Positions 16,070-24,324 of a stretch of DNA of 64,000 nucleotides are shown piece after piece. The first letter of the stretch is position 1; every line of letters begins with the position of its first letter. Origin of the DNA: Rhodobacter sp. SGA-6-6 (lineage in GTDB: Bacteria; Pseudomonadota; Alphaproteobacteria; Rhodobacterales; Rhodobacteraceae); NCBI RefSeq assembly GCF_011043545.1, contig NZ_JAAKGP010000003.1:1-64000 (forward strand), in the 5' to 3' direction. Both the position numbers and the translations under genes were made by a program. The notes beneath the pieces were generated by a model. That model was not told the DNA's origin. It ran no database searches and saw nothing but the letters and a program-made list of their open reading frames with translations.

Positions 16070-18919
16070 ATGGACGCGATGACCTTCACCCCCACCGATT
16101 ACAACCCCTATGATTTCGCCAACCGCCGCCACATCGGCCCCTCGCCGGCCGAGATGGCCGAGATGCTGGAGGCCGTCGGCGTGCCCTCGCTGGACGCGCT
16201 GATCGATGAGACGGTGCCGAAGGCGATCCGGCAGGCGAAGCTGCTGTCCTGGGCGCCCTTGGCCGAGCATGAGCTGCTGGCGCGGATGCAGGAGGTGGCG
16301 GCGAAGAACCGGGTGATGACCAGCCTGATCGGGCAGGGCTATTACGGCACGGTGACGCCGCCGGCGATCCAGCGCAACATCCTGGAGAACCCGGCCTGGT
16401 ATACCGCCTATACCCCCTACCAGCCGGAAATCGCGCAAGGGCGGCTGGAGGCGCTCTTGAACTTCCAGACCATGGTCTGCGACCTGACCGGGCTGGACGT
16501 GGCCAATGCGTCCCTGCTGGACGAGGCCACCGCGGCGGCCGAGGCGATGGCGATGGCCGAGCGGGTGGCGAAATCGAAGGCCAAGGCCTTCTTCGTCGAC
16601 CGCTTCTGCCATCCGCAGACCATCGCGGTGATCCGCACCCGCGCGCTGCCGCTGGGGATCGAGGTCATCGAGGATGCGGTGGAGAAGCTGGAGCCGGAAA
16701 AGGTCTTCGGGGCGATCTTCCAGTATCCCGGCAGCTACGGCCATGTGATCGACTACAGCGACCGGATCGCCGCGCTGCATGCCAAGGGCGCCATCGCGGT
16801 GGTGGCGACCGACCTGCTGGCGCTCTGCCTGTTGAAGGAGCCCGGGGCGATGGGGGCGGACATCGCCATCGGCTCCAGCCAGCGCTTCGGGGTGCCGATG
16901 GGCTATGGCGGGCCGCATGCCGCCTTCATGGCGGTGAAGGACGTCCACAAGCGGCAGATGCCGGGGCGGATCGTCGGGGTGTCGGTCGACGCGCAGGGCG
17001 GCAAGGCCTATCGGCTGGCCCTGCAGACCCGCGAGCAGCATATCCGGCGCGAGAAGGCCACCTCCAACGTCTGCACCGCGCAGGCTTTGTTGGCGGTGAT
17101 GGCCTCGATGTATGCCGTCTTCCACGGGCCGAAGGGGCTGCGGGCGATTGCCGAGCGGGTGCATTTCCTGACCCAGCGGCTGGCCCGTGCGCTGAAGGCG
17201 GCCGGGGCGAAGGTCTCGCCGAAAGCCTTCTTCGACACCATCACGGTGGAGGTCGGCGTCGGCCAGGCCGGTATCCTGGCCGCCGCGCGGGCGGAGGGGC
17301 TGAACTTCCGCAGGATCGGCCATGACCGGATCGGCATCTCGCTGGACGAGACCACCGATGAGCGGGTGCTGGTCAAGGTGCTGCGCGCCTTCGGCATCCT
17401 CGGCCTGCCGCCGCACCGCGCCTCGCTGGGCTTCCCCGAGGAGATGCTGCGGACGACCGACTACCTGACCCATCCGGTGTTCCAGATGAACCGGGCGGAA
17501 TCCGAGATGATGCGCTACATGCGCCGTCTGTCGGACCGCGACCTGGCGCTGGACCGGGCGATGATCCCGCTCGGCTCCTGCACCATGAAGCTGAACGCGG
17601 CGGCGGAGATGATGCCGATCACCTGGCCGGAGTTTTCCTCGCTTCACCCCTTCGTCCCGGCCGATCAGGCCGCGGGCTATGCCGAGGCGATCTCCGACCT
17701 GACGGCGAAGCTGTGCGAGATCACCGGCTACGACGCCTTCTCGATGCAGCCGAACTCCGGCGCGCAGGGGGAATATGCCGGGCTGCTGACCATCCTCGCC
17801 TATCACCGGGCGCGGGGGGATGCGGATCGCAAGATCTGCCTGATCCCGACCTCGGCCCATGGCACCAACCCGGCCTCGGCCCAGATGGCGGGAATGGAGG
17901 TGGTGGTGGTCAAGTCCGCGCCGAACGGCGACGTGGACCTGGACGACTTCCGCGACAAGGCGGCGGCGGCGGGCGCGCGGCTGGCGGCCTGCATGATCAC
18001 CTATCCCTCCACCCATGGCGTCTTCGAGGAGACCGTGACCGAGGTCTGCCGGATCACCCATGACCACGGCGGGCAGGTCTATATCGACGGGGCGAACATG
18101 AACGCGCTGGTCGGGCTGGTGAAGCCGGGCGAGATCGGCGGCGATGTCAGCCACCTGAACCTGCACAAGACCTTCGCCATCCCGCATGGCGGCGGCGGGC
18201 CGGGGATGGGGCCGATCGGGGTCAAGGCGCATCTGGCGCCGCATCTGCCGGGGCATCCCGAGACGGCGGGCGTGGAGGGGCCGGTGTCGGCGGCGCCCTA
18301 TGGCTCGGCGTCCATCCTGCTGATTTCCTGGGCCTATTGCCTGATGATGGGCGGCTCCGGCCTGACCCAGGCGACGCGGGTGGCGATCCTGAACGCCAAT
18401 TACATCGCCAGCCGGCTGACCGGGCAGTATCCGATCCTGTTCATGGGCAACAAGGGAAGGGTGGCGCATGAATGCATCCTGGACACAAGGCCCTTCGCCG
18501 AGGCCGGGGTGACGGTGGACGACATCGCCAAGCGGCTGATCGACAACGGTTTCCATGCGCCCACGATGAGCTGGCCGGTGGCCGGCACGCTGATGGTGGA
18601 GCCGACGGAAAGCGAGACCAAGGCCGAGATCGACCGCTTCATCACCTCGCTGCTGGCGATCCGCGAGGAGATCCGGGCGGTGGAGAAGGGCGAGATCGCG
18701 GCCGAGGATTCGCCCTTGCGCCACGCCCCGCATACGGTGGCGGCGCTGGTGGGCGAATGGGACCGCAAATACAGCCGCGAGGCCGGCTGCTTCCCGCCGG
18801 GGGCGTTCCGGGTGGACAAATACTGGCCGCCGGTCGGGCGGGTCGACAACGTCTACGGCGACCGCAACCTGATCTGCACCTGCCCGCCGGTGGAAAGCTA
18901 CGCCGAGGCGGCAGAGTAG
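16070..18919 (+). CDS. gcvP: Glycine dehydrogenase (decarboxylating), P protein
   Basis: PLP-dependent P protein that decarboxylates glycine and loads the aminomethyl group on GcvH. At 949 residues it is the fused (single-chain) form. It begins with [11 protein letters not shown], has the glycine-rich [15 protein letters not shown], and the PLP lysine is about K700 in [25 protein letters not shown] is also characteristic. The start may be ATG 16070 or ATG 16079 ([10 protein letters not shown]). It is the last gene of the gcv operon and converges with a secreted-protein gene, with a hairpin at 18925-18948. Confidence 0.97.
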   Translation: MDAMTFTPTDYNPYDFANRRHIGPSPAEMAEMLEAVGVPSLDALIDETVPKAIRQAKLLSWAPLAEHELLARMQEVAAKNRVMTSLIGQGYYGTVTPPAIQRNILENPAWYTAYTPYQPEIAQGRLEALLNFQTMVCDLTGLDVANASLLDEATAAAEAMAMAERVAKSKAKAFFVDRFCHPQTIAVIRTRALPLGIEVIEDAVEKLEPEKVFGAIFQYPGSYGHVIDYSDRIAALHAKGAIAVVATDLLALCLLKEPGAMGADIAIGSSQRFGVPMGYGGPHAAFMAVKDVHKRQMPGRIVGVSVDAQGGKAYRLALQTREQHIRREKATSNVCTAQALLAVMASMYAVFHGPKGLRAIAERVHFLTQRLARALKAAGAKVSPKAFFDTITVEVGVGQAGILAAARAEGLNFRRIGHDRIGISLDETTDERVLVKVLRAFGILGLPPHRASLGFPEEMLRTTDYLTHPVFQMNRAESEMMRYMRRLSDRDLALDRAMIPLGSCTMKLNAAAEMMPITWPEFSSLHPFVPADQAAGYAEAISDLTAKLCEITGYDAFSMQPNSGAQGEYAGLLTILAYHRARGDADRKICLIPTSAHGTNPASAQMAGMEVVVVKSAPNGDVDLDDFRDKAAAAGARLAACMITYPSTHGVFEETVTEVCRITHDHGGQVYIDGANMNALVGLVKPGEIGGDVSHLNLHKTFAIPHGGGGPGMGPIGVKAHLAPHLPGHPETAGVEGPVSAAPYGSASILLISWAYCLMMGGSGLTQATRVAILNANYIASRLTGQYPILFMGNKGRVAHECILDTRPFAEAGVTVDDIAKRLIDNGFHAPTMSWPVAGTLMVEPTESETKAEIDRFITSLLAIREEIRAVEKGEIAAEDSPLRHAPHTVAALVGEWDRKYSREAGCFPPGAFRVDKYWPPVGRVDNVYGDRNLICTCPPVESYAEAAE

Positions 18920-18924
18920 GGAAG

Positions 18925-18948
18925 GCCCGGCGGCCTATTCCGCCGGGC
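18925..18948. terminator. Bidirectional terminator hairpin after gcvP
   Basis: GCCCGGCGG, loop CCTATT, CCGCCGGGC: a 9-bp perfect stem just after the gcvP stop. It overlaps the last codons of the convergent minus-strand gene, whose stop is at 18935-18937. Confidence 0.6.
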
Positions 18949-19555
18949 GCGCCGGAGGCCGGGGCATCGCCACGTCGCGCGCCATCTGCACCGGCTGCGC
19001 CCCGCCCGAGGCCCCGAGCGCGGGCTTGGCCGGTTCGGGGGCGGCGGGCGCCGCGGCCGCGACCGCGCCGCCTTTCGTCTGCATCGCAAGGCAGGCCCGC
19101 GCCTGCGCCAGCGCGCCGCCCATGCCGCGCACGTCGAAGGACTGGTCGATCCCGACGCCGAGAAGCCGCAGATAGACCCCCTGGGTCAGGTAGTCGACCG
19201 ACTGGTCCAGCCCCTCCAGCGTGAAGGCGATGAAGTTCTGGTCCACCGCGAAGGCATTGCCGTGGACCGGCATCCCCATCTCGGTCATCAGGCTGGCGGG
19301 ATAGGTCTTGCCGGGAGTGAAGCCGGTGCCGGGTTGCGACAGGAAGACGGTCAGGCTGTCGTCGCCGTAAAGCCCGACCCAGAGCTGCTCGCCGTTCACG
19401 TAGCCGACCGAGATGTAGCAATCAAGGAAGCGGCCGTCCGACCCGGTCTCGCCGGAGCCATACCAGTTGCCCGAGGTGAACTCGGTTCCCGGGATGTCGG
19501 CGGCGAGGGCGGGCGAGGCGAGGAGGGCAGCTATAAGACCGAGGGAGGCGCGCAT
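18935..19555 (-). CDS. Secreted protein of unknown function
   Basis: A 206-residue exported protein. It has a clear signal peptide (MRASLGLIAALLASPALA, cleavage before ADIPG) and a body with GNWYGSGETGSDGRFLDCYI and LWVGLYGDDSLTVFLS, followed by a low-complexity Ala/Pro tail. One isolated Cys lies in FLDCYI and another in ARACLAMQ. I start at ATG 19555, which has GAAGGAG ten bases upstream, rather than at 19573. No enzyme motif is recognised. Its proline/alanine tail suggests a periplasmic protein with a flexible end. Confidence 0.7.
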   Translation of the reverse strand: MRASLGLIAALLASPALAADIPGTEFTSGNWYGSGETGSDGRFLDCYISVGYVNGEQLWVGLYGDDSLTVFLSQPGTGFTPGKTYPASLMTEMGMPVHGNAFAVDQNFIAFTLEGLDQSVDYLTQGVYLRLLGVGIDQSFDVRGMGGALAQARACLAMQTKGGAVAAAAPAAPEPAKPALGASGGAQPVQMARDVAMPRPPARPAE

Positions 19556-19685
19556 GGAAGGCTCCTTCGACAAAGGGAAAAGGGTTGGCGTTCAAATCGT
19601 GACGCCAAGGGTAGCAGGGCGCGGCAATGCGTCAAGCGGGGGGTGGATCGGGGAAACCGGAGGGCGGCGGTGACTTTGCCGTGAA

Positions 19686-19734
19686 CGGGTTTTCGTCGAA
19701 AACCCGGAAGGTTCGATTTTTCGACGAAAAATCG
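19686..19734. repeat. Two adjacent 21-base palindromes (inverted order of the gcvH-gcvP pair)
   Basis: CGGGTTTTCG-T-CGAAAACCCG (19686-19706) and CGATTTTTCG-A-CGAAAAATCG (19714-19734). They are the same two palindromes as at 16005-16052, in reverse order. They lie in the divergent region between the secreted-protein gene and azlC. Confidence 0.75.
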
Positions 19735-19800
19735 GGGTGAAACGCCGTTGACAGGATCGTCCGGCTGTCGCATCTCCCCGGGTCGCGGGAGGAGGCGGGG

Positions 19801-20493
19801 ATGACGGATCAGACGAAAGGCCCGGGCTTCGGGGCGGGGCTCTGGGCCGGGCTGCCGATCGCCCTTGGCTATTTCCCCATTGCCTTTTCCTTCGGGGTGG
19901 CGGCGGTGCGGGCGGGGCTGACCGGGGTCGAGGCCACCTTCCTGTCGCTGGTGATCTATGCCGGGGCCAGCCAGTTCCTCGCGCTGGCGCTGCTGGCCGG
20001 GGGGGCGCCGGTGCTGGTCTCGGCCTTCACCCTGATTGCCATGAACCTGCGCCACCTGCTCTACGGCCCGGCGCTGATGAAGCAGGCCGGGGCCGCGGCG
20101 CCGCGGCGGCTGGCCTGGGCCTGGGCCTGGGGGCTGACCGACGAGGTGTTCGGCCAGGCGCTGGGGGCGCTGGCGCGGGGGCAGAGGTTCTCGGAAGCCT
20201 GGATGTTCGGGCTGGGTCTGGCGGCCTATGGCGCCTGGACCGGCGGCACCGCGCTGGGCGCCTGGGCCGGCGGCGGCGCGCTGGAGGCGTATCCGGCGCT
20301 GAACGCCGGCCTGGGCTTCATGCTGGCGGCGCTGTTCCTGTCGCTGCTGCTGTCGATCCTGACCCGGGCGGCGCTGCCGGCGATCCTGGTCGCAGGCGTG
20401 GCGACGGTGGCGGGAACGCTCATGTGGTCCGGCACGGCGGGAATCCTGGCCGGGATGATCGGCGGCGCGCTGGCGGGAGTGCTGAGGCGATGA
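19801..20493 (+). CDS. azlC: AzlC-family branched-chain amino acid exporter subunit
   Basis: A 230-residue membrane protein with several hydrophobic segments. The family signature is at the N-terminus (GLPIALGYFPIAFSFGVAAVRAGL, then SLVIYAGASQFLALALL and NLRHLLYGPAL). AzlC with AzlD forms a small exporter of branched-chain amino acids (BrnFE-type). The GGAGGCGGGG before the ATG is the ribosome binding site. The stop overlaps the azlD start (ATGA), which supports the two-subunit assignment. The exact substrate is inferred from the family. Confidence 0.88.
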   Translation: MTDQTKGPGFGAGLWAGLPIALGYFPIAFSFGVAAVRAGLTGVEATFLSLVIYAGASQFLALALLAGGAPVLVSAFTLIAMNLRHLLYGPALMKQAGAAAPRRLAWAWAWGLTDEVFGQALGALARGQRFSEAWMFGLGLAAYGAWTGGTALGAWAGGGALEAYPALNAGLGFMLAALFLSLLLSILTRAALPAILVAGVATVAGTLMWSGTAGILAGMIGGALAGVLRR

Positions 20494-20813
20494 GTGCCGA
20501 TCTGGTGATCCTGGCGCTGCTGGCCGGCGCGGCCAACTGGGCCTTCCGGGCGCTGCCGGTGCTGCTGATGAAGCGCGAGGCGCGGCCGGGCGGCGTGGCC
20601 GCGCGTTTCCTCGCCTCCACCGGCCCGGCGGCCATCGCGACGCTGTTCGTGGCCTCGGTGCTGCCGCAGCTCTGGCCGGTGCCGCGCGACCTCTGGCCGC
20701 TGGCGGCCGGGGTGGCGGCCACGGTGCTGGCCTTCCTGCCGCGGCGGTCGGTGGTGGCGGGAACGCTGTGCGGGGCCGCGGGCTATGCCGCGGCCTTCTG
20801 GGCGCTGGGCTGA
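20490..20813 (+). CDS. azlD: AzlD-family transporter subunit
   Basis: A 107-residue small membrane subunit with four likely hydrophobic segments (LVILALLAGAANWAFRALP; GPAAIATLFVASVLPQLW; WPLAAGVAATVLAFL; LCGAAGYAAAFWAL). NWAFRALPVLLM is the usual AzlD N-terminal stretch. ATG 20490 overlaps the azlC stop. It functions with AzlC. Confidence 0.85.
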   Translation: MSADLVILALLAGAANWAFRALPVLLMKREARPGGVAARFLASTGPAAIATLFVASVLPQLWPVPRDLWPLAAGVAATVLAFLPRRSVVAGTLCGAAGYAAAFWALG

Positions 20814-20878
20814 GGCGCGCTTGCCCCTTGCGCCGGGGCGCGGGGCTTGCGACCATGTATCCAAGGAGAGAGCCACCC

Positions 20879-21196
20879 ATGATCGAGATCAGCCCGCGCA
20901 AGGTCGTGCATGTCATCTATCTCGCCCGCGAGGAGCGGCAGGGCGAGGCCGAGCTTTACGCCTTCATCGACGGGCTGAACGCCGAGGAGAAGGCGCATCT
21001 GACCGCGCTGGCCTGGGTGGGCCGCGGCGCCTTCGAGCCCGAGGATTTCGGCGAGGCGGTGGAGACCGCCTTCTCCGAGGCGACCACGCCGACGGCGGAT
21101 TACCTGATGGGAATGCCGCATCTGGCCGAGAACCTGGAGTCCGGGCTGGAGGCGATGGGGATCGACGTATCGGGCGAGGAGGAGGATTTCCTCTGA
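20879..21196 (+). CDS. DUF3775 domain protein
   Basis: A 105-residue acidic protein starting MIEISPRKVVHVIYLAREE, which fits DUF3775, a small domain common in alphaproteobacteria. It ends with a very acidic tail (SGEEEDFL). No signal peptide or membrane segment. AAGGAGAG precedes the ATG at 20879. It follows azlD by 65 bases and precedes the thioredoxin gene. The function of the family is unknown. Confidence 0.75.
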   Translation: MIEISPRKVVHVIYLAREERQGEAELYAFIDGLNAEEKAHLTALAWVGRGAFEPEDFGEAVETAFSEATTPTADYLMGMPHLAENLESGLEAMGIDVSGEEEDFL

Positions 21197-21257
21197 CGTC
21201 CCTTGCGGGGCCGCTCCGCGATGCCGATATATTCGCGAACCGGAATGTGAGGCGAAC

Positions 21258-21701
21258 ATGACAGAGGCGACGGAAGCGGTGCGGCTGACCTGCGCGACCT
21301 GCGGGCAGGGCAACCGGGTGCCGCTGGCGCGGCTGGGGCAGGGGCCGAAATGCGGCGCCTGCGGCGAGCCGCTGACGGACGCGCGGGTGGCGGAACTGGA
21401 CGCGGCCACGCATGACAAGGTGCTGCGCGACGGGCTGCCGGTGCTGGTGGACTACTGGGCGCCCTGGTGCGGGCCCTGCCGGGCGATGGCGCCGGAATTC
21501 GCCAAGGCGGCGAAGACGCTGGCGCCGGGGGTGCGGCTGATGAAGCTGAACACCGAGGACCATCCGCAGATCTCCGCCCGCGCCGGTATCCGCGGGATTC
21601 CGGCGCTGATCCTGTATCGCAATGGGCGCGAGCTGGCGCGGCTGGCGGGCGCCCGGCCGGCGGCGGAGATCGAAGGTTTCGTCCGCCAGCACCTGCGCTG
21701 A
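21258..21701 (+). CDS. trxC: Thioredoxin 2-like protein with N-terminal zinc ribbon
   Basis: A 147-residue protein-disulfide reductase of the TrxC type. The N-terminus has two CxxC pairs (LTCATCGQG and KCGACGEPL, residues about 10-40) that bind zinc in TrxC. The thioredoxin active site is WAPWCGPCR near residue 70, and the cis-Pro motif is [11 protein letters not shown]. TrxC proteins act in oxidative stress defence. Start at ATG 21258 ([10 protein letters not shown]). Confidence 0.9.
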   Translation: MTEATEAVRLTCATCGQGNRVPLARLGQGPKCGACGEPLTDARVAELDAATHDKVLRDGLPVLVDYWAPWCGPCRAMAPEFAKAAKTLAPGVRLMKLNTEDHPQISARAGIRGIPALILYRNGRELARLAGARPAAEIEGFVRQHLR

Positions 21702-21721
21702 CGGATTCCGCGCGGGGTCGC

Positions 21722-21750
21722 TTGACAAGCCTTTGGCCTTGCGCCACATA
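21722..21750 (+). promoter_or_regulatory. Likely promoter of tRNA-Ala
   Basis: TTGACA at 21722-21727, a 17-base spacer and CACATA at 21745-21750. A start about seven bases later (near 21757) would put the first transcribed bases exactly at the inverted repeat AAGGTCATTGG. The -10 box is weak by consensus. Confidence 0.45.
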
Positions 21751-21766
21751 GCCGGCCAAGGTCATT

Positions 21767-21842
21767 GGGGCAGTAGCTCAGTTGGGAGAGCGTATCGTTC
21801 GCAATGATAAGGTCAGGGGTTCGATCCCCCTCTGCTCCACCA
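21767..21842 (+). tRNA. tRNA-Ala, anticodon CGC
   Basis: A 76-base cloverleaf with encoded CCA. The acceptor arms are GGGGCAG and CTGCTCC (one G-U pair), the D arm is GCTC-AGTTGGGA-GAGC, and the anticodon arm TATCG / TGATA encloses the loop TTCGCAA, giving anticodon CGC (reads GCG, Ala). The T arm is AGGGG-TTCGATC-CCCCT. Outside it, AAGGTCATTGG (21758-21768) is exactly complementary to CCAATGACCTT (21840-21850), so the leader can pair with the CCA end and trailer in the precursor. Confidence 0.95.
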
Positions 21843-21990
21843 ATGACCTTCTTCCGTAAGATCTGACGACGGCGCGAAGGGTGGATTTAGTCCGCCAGAC
21901 GATCCCGTGCTGCGGGTGCCATCGCGCGCGGGCCATCGTCTTTCCCTCGCCCGGCCGGTATCGGCCCTCGGAGACAGCCGCCGGAGACCC

Positions 21991-22662
21991 CTATTCCGGT
22001 TCCTCGAAATGCCGGGGGAACAGCCTTGCCGCGCAGGTGCGGGCGGTGGCGAGGGCCTCGGCCATGGAATAGGGCTCGGCCATGGTCATCATGTCCAGCC
22101 AGACCCCCTCGACCGTGACCCGCAGGATGCGGGCGAGGCGGGCGGGCTGGCCGGAATAGCCGCCCTCCTCCATCAGCCGGGCGCAGATCGCCTCCATCGT
22201 GGCGTTGTAGGCCGCATCCTTCTCGCCGCAGCTTTCCTGATACATCGGCCGGCTCTGCGCCTCGCCCCAGAAGGCGCACCAGGCGGCGAGGCGGTCGGGA
22301 GTGCAGATCGCCGGCGAGAAATCGGCCTCGATCAGCGCGGCAAGCTGCTGCGCGGGCGAAGGGCCGGCGGCCTCCAGCGCGGCCTGCCAGTTCTGCCGGT
22401 ATTCCTCGGCCAGGGCCGAGAGGGTCTCGGCCAGCAGCCCCTCCTTGGTCTCGAAGTGGAACAGCACCAGCCCGTGCGACAGGCCGGCGATGCGGGCCAC
22501 CTCGGTCAGGGTGGTGCGGGCCAGGCCGCGGGTAGCAAGGGTGCGAATCGTCGCCTCGATGATCTGGGCGCGGCGGGCCTCGCGGCTCATGGTGCGGGGC
22601 GGCCGGGCTGCCTCGGGGGCAGGCCCGGCGGCGGGATCGGAGGCGGGGGCGTCACGGGTCAC
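21991..22662 (-). CDS. TetR-family regulator (BetI-like)
   Basis: A 223-residue regulator. After a proline/alanine-rich start, the TetR helix-turn-helix spans about residues 25-75 (AQIIEATIRTLATRGLARTT, then GLSHGLVLFHFETKEGLLAET). The C-terminal domain (WAAFWGEAQSRP-like WCAFWGEAQSRPMY, then VEGVWLDMM) is like that of BetI, the choline-responsive repressor. It is divergent from the aminotransferase gene and a perfect inverted repeat lies at 22818-22835. It most likely represses the 22.9-37.5 kb catabolic cluster until an amine or betaine inducer binds. Confidence 0.85.
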   Translation of the reverse strand: MTRDAPASDPAAGPAPEAARPPRTMSREARRAQIIEATIRTLATRGLARTTLTEVARIAGLSHGLVLFHFETKEGLLAETLSALAEEYRQNWQAALEAAGPSPAQQLAALIEADFSPAICTPDRLAAWCAFWGEAQSRPMYQESCGEKDAAYNATMEAICARLMEEGGYSGQPARLARILRVTVEGVWLDMMTMAEPYSMAEALATARTCAARLFPRHFEEPE

Positions 22663-22817
22663 TTCGGCGGTCCTTCCCTGGGGGCGGAGGTTTCCGGCAG
22701 GGATTTCGCCGGTTCTTCAGCAGTCTGTCCGGCCGGGGGACCGGACGGGCGGCATGGCCCGATAATCCACCGCCCGTTGTAACGCAACCGTTGGGGGATG
22801 GAACTATTCTTGTTCTG

Positions 22818-22835
22818 ATTGACAACTCAGTCAAT
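22818..22835. promoter_or_regulatory. Inverted repeat ATTGAC-N6-GTCAAT, candidate TetR/BetI-like operator
   Basis: ATTGACAACTCAGTCAAT has perfect six-base arms, 42 bases upstream of the aminotransferase start and in the gap shared with the divergent TetR gene. Its first half supplies a TTGACA box, so repressor binding would block RNA polymerase. Size and symmetry are typical of TetR-family sites. Confidence 0.6.
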
Positions 22836-22876
22836 GGCGTGACAGTCTGACGCAGCAGCCACCGACGAGAGCCCCG

Positions 22877-24244
22877 ATGACCGAGAGACTGGCCCCGCCC
22901 CGCCGCGACCTGACCAAATCCAACGCGCAGTTCCGACGCGCGGTGCAGCGGCTGCCCCTGGGCGTGTCCTCGACCTTCCGCTACTGGGGCGACGACCGCA
23001 CGGTCTATGTCCACCACGGCAAGGGCGGGCGGTGCTGGGACATCGACGGCAATCCTTACGTCGACTACCGGCTGGGCTATGGCCCGGCGATCCTGGGCTA
23101 TGCCGACGACCGCGTGGATGCGGCGGCCCGCCGGGGGATGGAGGTGGGCGGCGTCTTCGCGCTGTCGACCGAGAAGGAGCTGATCGTCGCCGACCGGATC
23201 GCGAAGATGGTGCCGGCGGCGGAGCTGGTGCGGTTCTCCAACTCCGGGACCGAGGCGGTGATGGCGGCCCTGCGGCTGGCCCGGGCGCATACGGGCCGCG
23301 AGGAATACCTGCTGGTGGAAGGCGGCTACCACGGGCTTTTCGATGCGGCGATGTGGATGGCCGACATGGACGGCTGGGCCCCGGGCGGCAATGCCGACCC
23401 CGAGGTGGTGCCCTATGGCAAGGGCATCCCGCCGACGGTGAAGAAGCTGGCGCATCTGGTGCCGATGAACGACCTGCAGCGGCTGGAGGACACCTTCAAG
23501 GCCCATGGCGACCGGCTGGCGGCGATGCTGATCGAGCCGATCCAGGGGAATTGCTGCGGGATCTCGGCCCGGCGCGACTACGTCCAGCTGGCGCGCGAGT
23601 TGTGCGACCGCTACGGGGTGCTGCTGATCATCGACGAGGTGAAGACCGGCTTCCGGGTCGGCAAGGGCGGCATCCAGGGCATCCTCGGAGTCAAACCCGA
23701 CATCACCACCTTCGCCAAGGCCGTCGCCAACGGCTACCCGATCGCGCTGGTGGCCGGGCGGGAGGAGGTGATGCGGACCTTCCGCTACGGCGGCGCCTCG
23801 CACGGCGGCACCTATACCGCGCATTCTGTCTCGCTCGCGGCGGCCGAGGAATGCCTGCGCATCCTCGACGAGACTCCGGCGCTGGAGACGCTGGCCGGCC
23901 ATGGCGAGAAGCTGAAGGCCGGCATCTCCGACATCCTGAACGCGCGGGGGATCACGCATAGCTTCTCGGGCCACCCGTCGATGTTCGGCATCTTCTTCGC
24001 CGCCGAGCCGCCGGACAATTACCGGGCCTGGAAGACCTCGGACTATTCCTTCTACGACCGGATGGCTCATTACCTGCACGACCTGGGGGTGATCGTGGAG
24101 CCGGATAGCCGCGAGCCCTGGTTCATGTGCGAGGCGCATGGGCTGGACGGCACCTGCCTGACCGACACGCTGAAGGCGGTGGAATATGCGGTGGACCTGA
24201 CCCTGCAGGACCAGGCCGACGGCACGCTGGATGCGGCGGAATGA
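22877..24244 (+). CDS. Class III PLP aminotransferase (glutamate-1-semialdehyde aminomutase-like)
   Basis: A 455-residue fold-type I PLP enzyme. RFSNSGTEAVMAALRLARA holds the cofactor phosphate motif, LLIIDEVKTGFRVG contains the PLP-binding Asp, and the Schiff-base lysine is K281 in TTFAKAVANGYPIA. RLPLGVSSTFRYWG at the N-terminus resembles glutamate-1-semialdehyde aminomutase relatives that act on omega-amino or beta-amino substrates. It is the first gene of the cluster behind the TetR operator. It probably removes an amino group from the cluster's substrate or an intermediate. Its stop overlaps a 27-codon ORF by ATGA. Confidence 0.87.
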   Translation: MTERLAPPRRDLTKSNAQFRRAVQRLPLGVSSTFRYWGDDRTVYVHHGKGGRCWDIDGNPYVDYRLGYGPAILGYADDRVDAAARRGMEVGGVFALSTEKELIVADRIAKMVPAAELVRFSNSGTEAVMAALRLARAHTGREEYLLVEGGYHGLFDAAMWMADMDGWAPGGNADPEVVPYGKGIPPTVKKLAHLVPMNDLQRLEDTFKAHGDRLAAMLIEPIQGNCCGISARRDYVQLARELCDRYGVLLIIDEVKTGFRVGKGGIQGILGVKPDITTFAKAVANGYPIALVAGREEVMRTFRYGGASHGGTYTAHSVSLAAAEECLRILDETPALETLAGHGEKLKAGISDILNARGITHSFSGHPSMFGIFFAAEPPDNYRAWKTSDYSFYDRMAHYLHDLGVIVEPDSREPWFMCEAHGLDGTCLTDTLKAVEYAVDLTLQDQADGTLDAAE

Positions 24245-24324
24245 CCGCGATGCTCATCGCACGGCTTCGCCTGCTCTTCGCGGATCTTCCGACGAGGCAC
24301 GAAGTGGCCGAGGAGGCGGAATGA
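24241..24324 (+). CDS. Possible 27-residue bridging ORF between aminotransferase and FAD oxidoreductase genes
   Basis: ATG at 24241 overlaps the aminotransferase stop (ATGA), and the TGA at 24322-24324 overlaps the ATG of the FAD oxidoreductase (again ATGA). The peptide begins MTAMLIARLRLLFADLPT and ends HEVAEEAE. It is an uninterrupted relay of start/stop overlaps filling the only gap between the two genes. It may act only to carry ribosomes across by re-initiation, or be a small protein. No similarity recognised. Confidence 0.4.
   Translation: MTAMLIARLRLLFADLPTRHEVAEEAE

Noticed and set aside
15461-18733. A 1090-codon open frame antisense to gcvP and its neighbours
   Set aside because: It is the mirror of GC-biased codon use in gcvT, gcvH and gcvP. 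Its translation is low-complexity and rich in His, Arg, Gln and Gly, with no domain.
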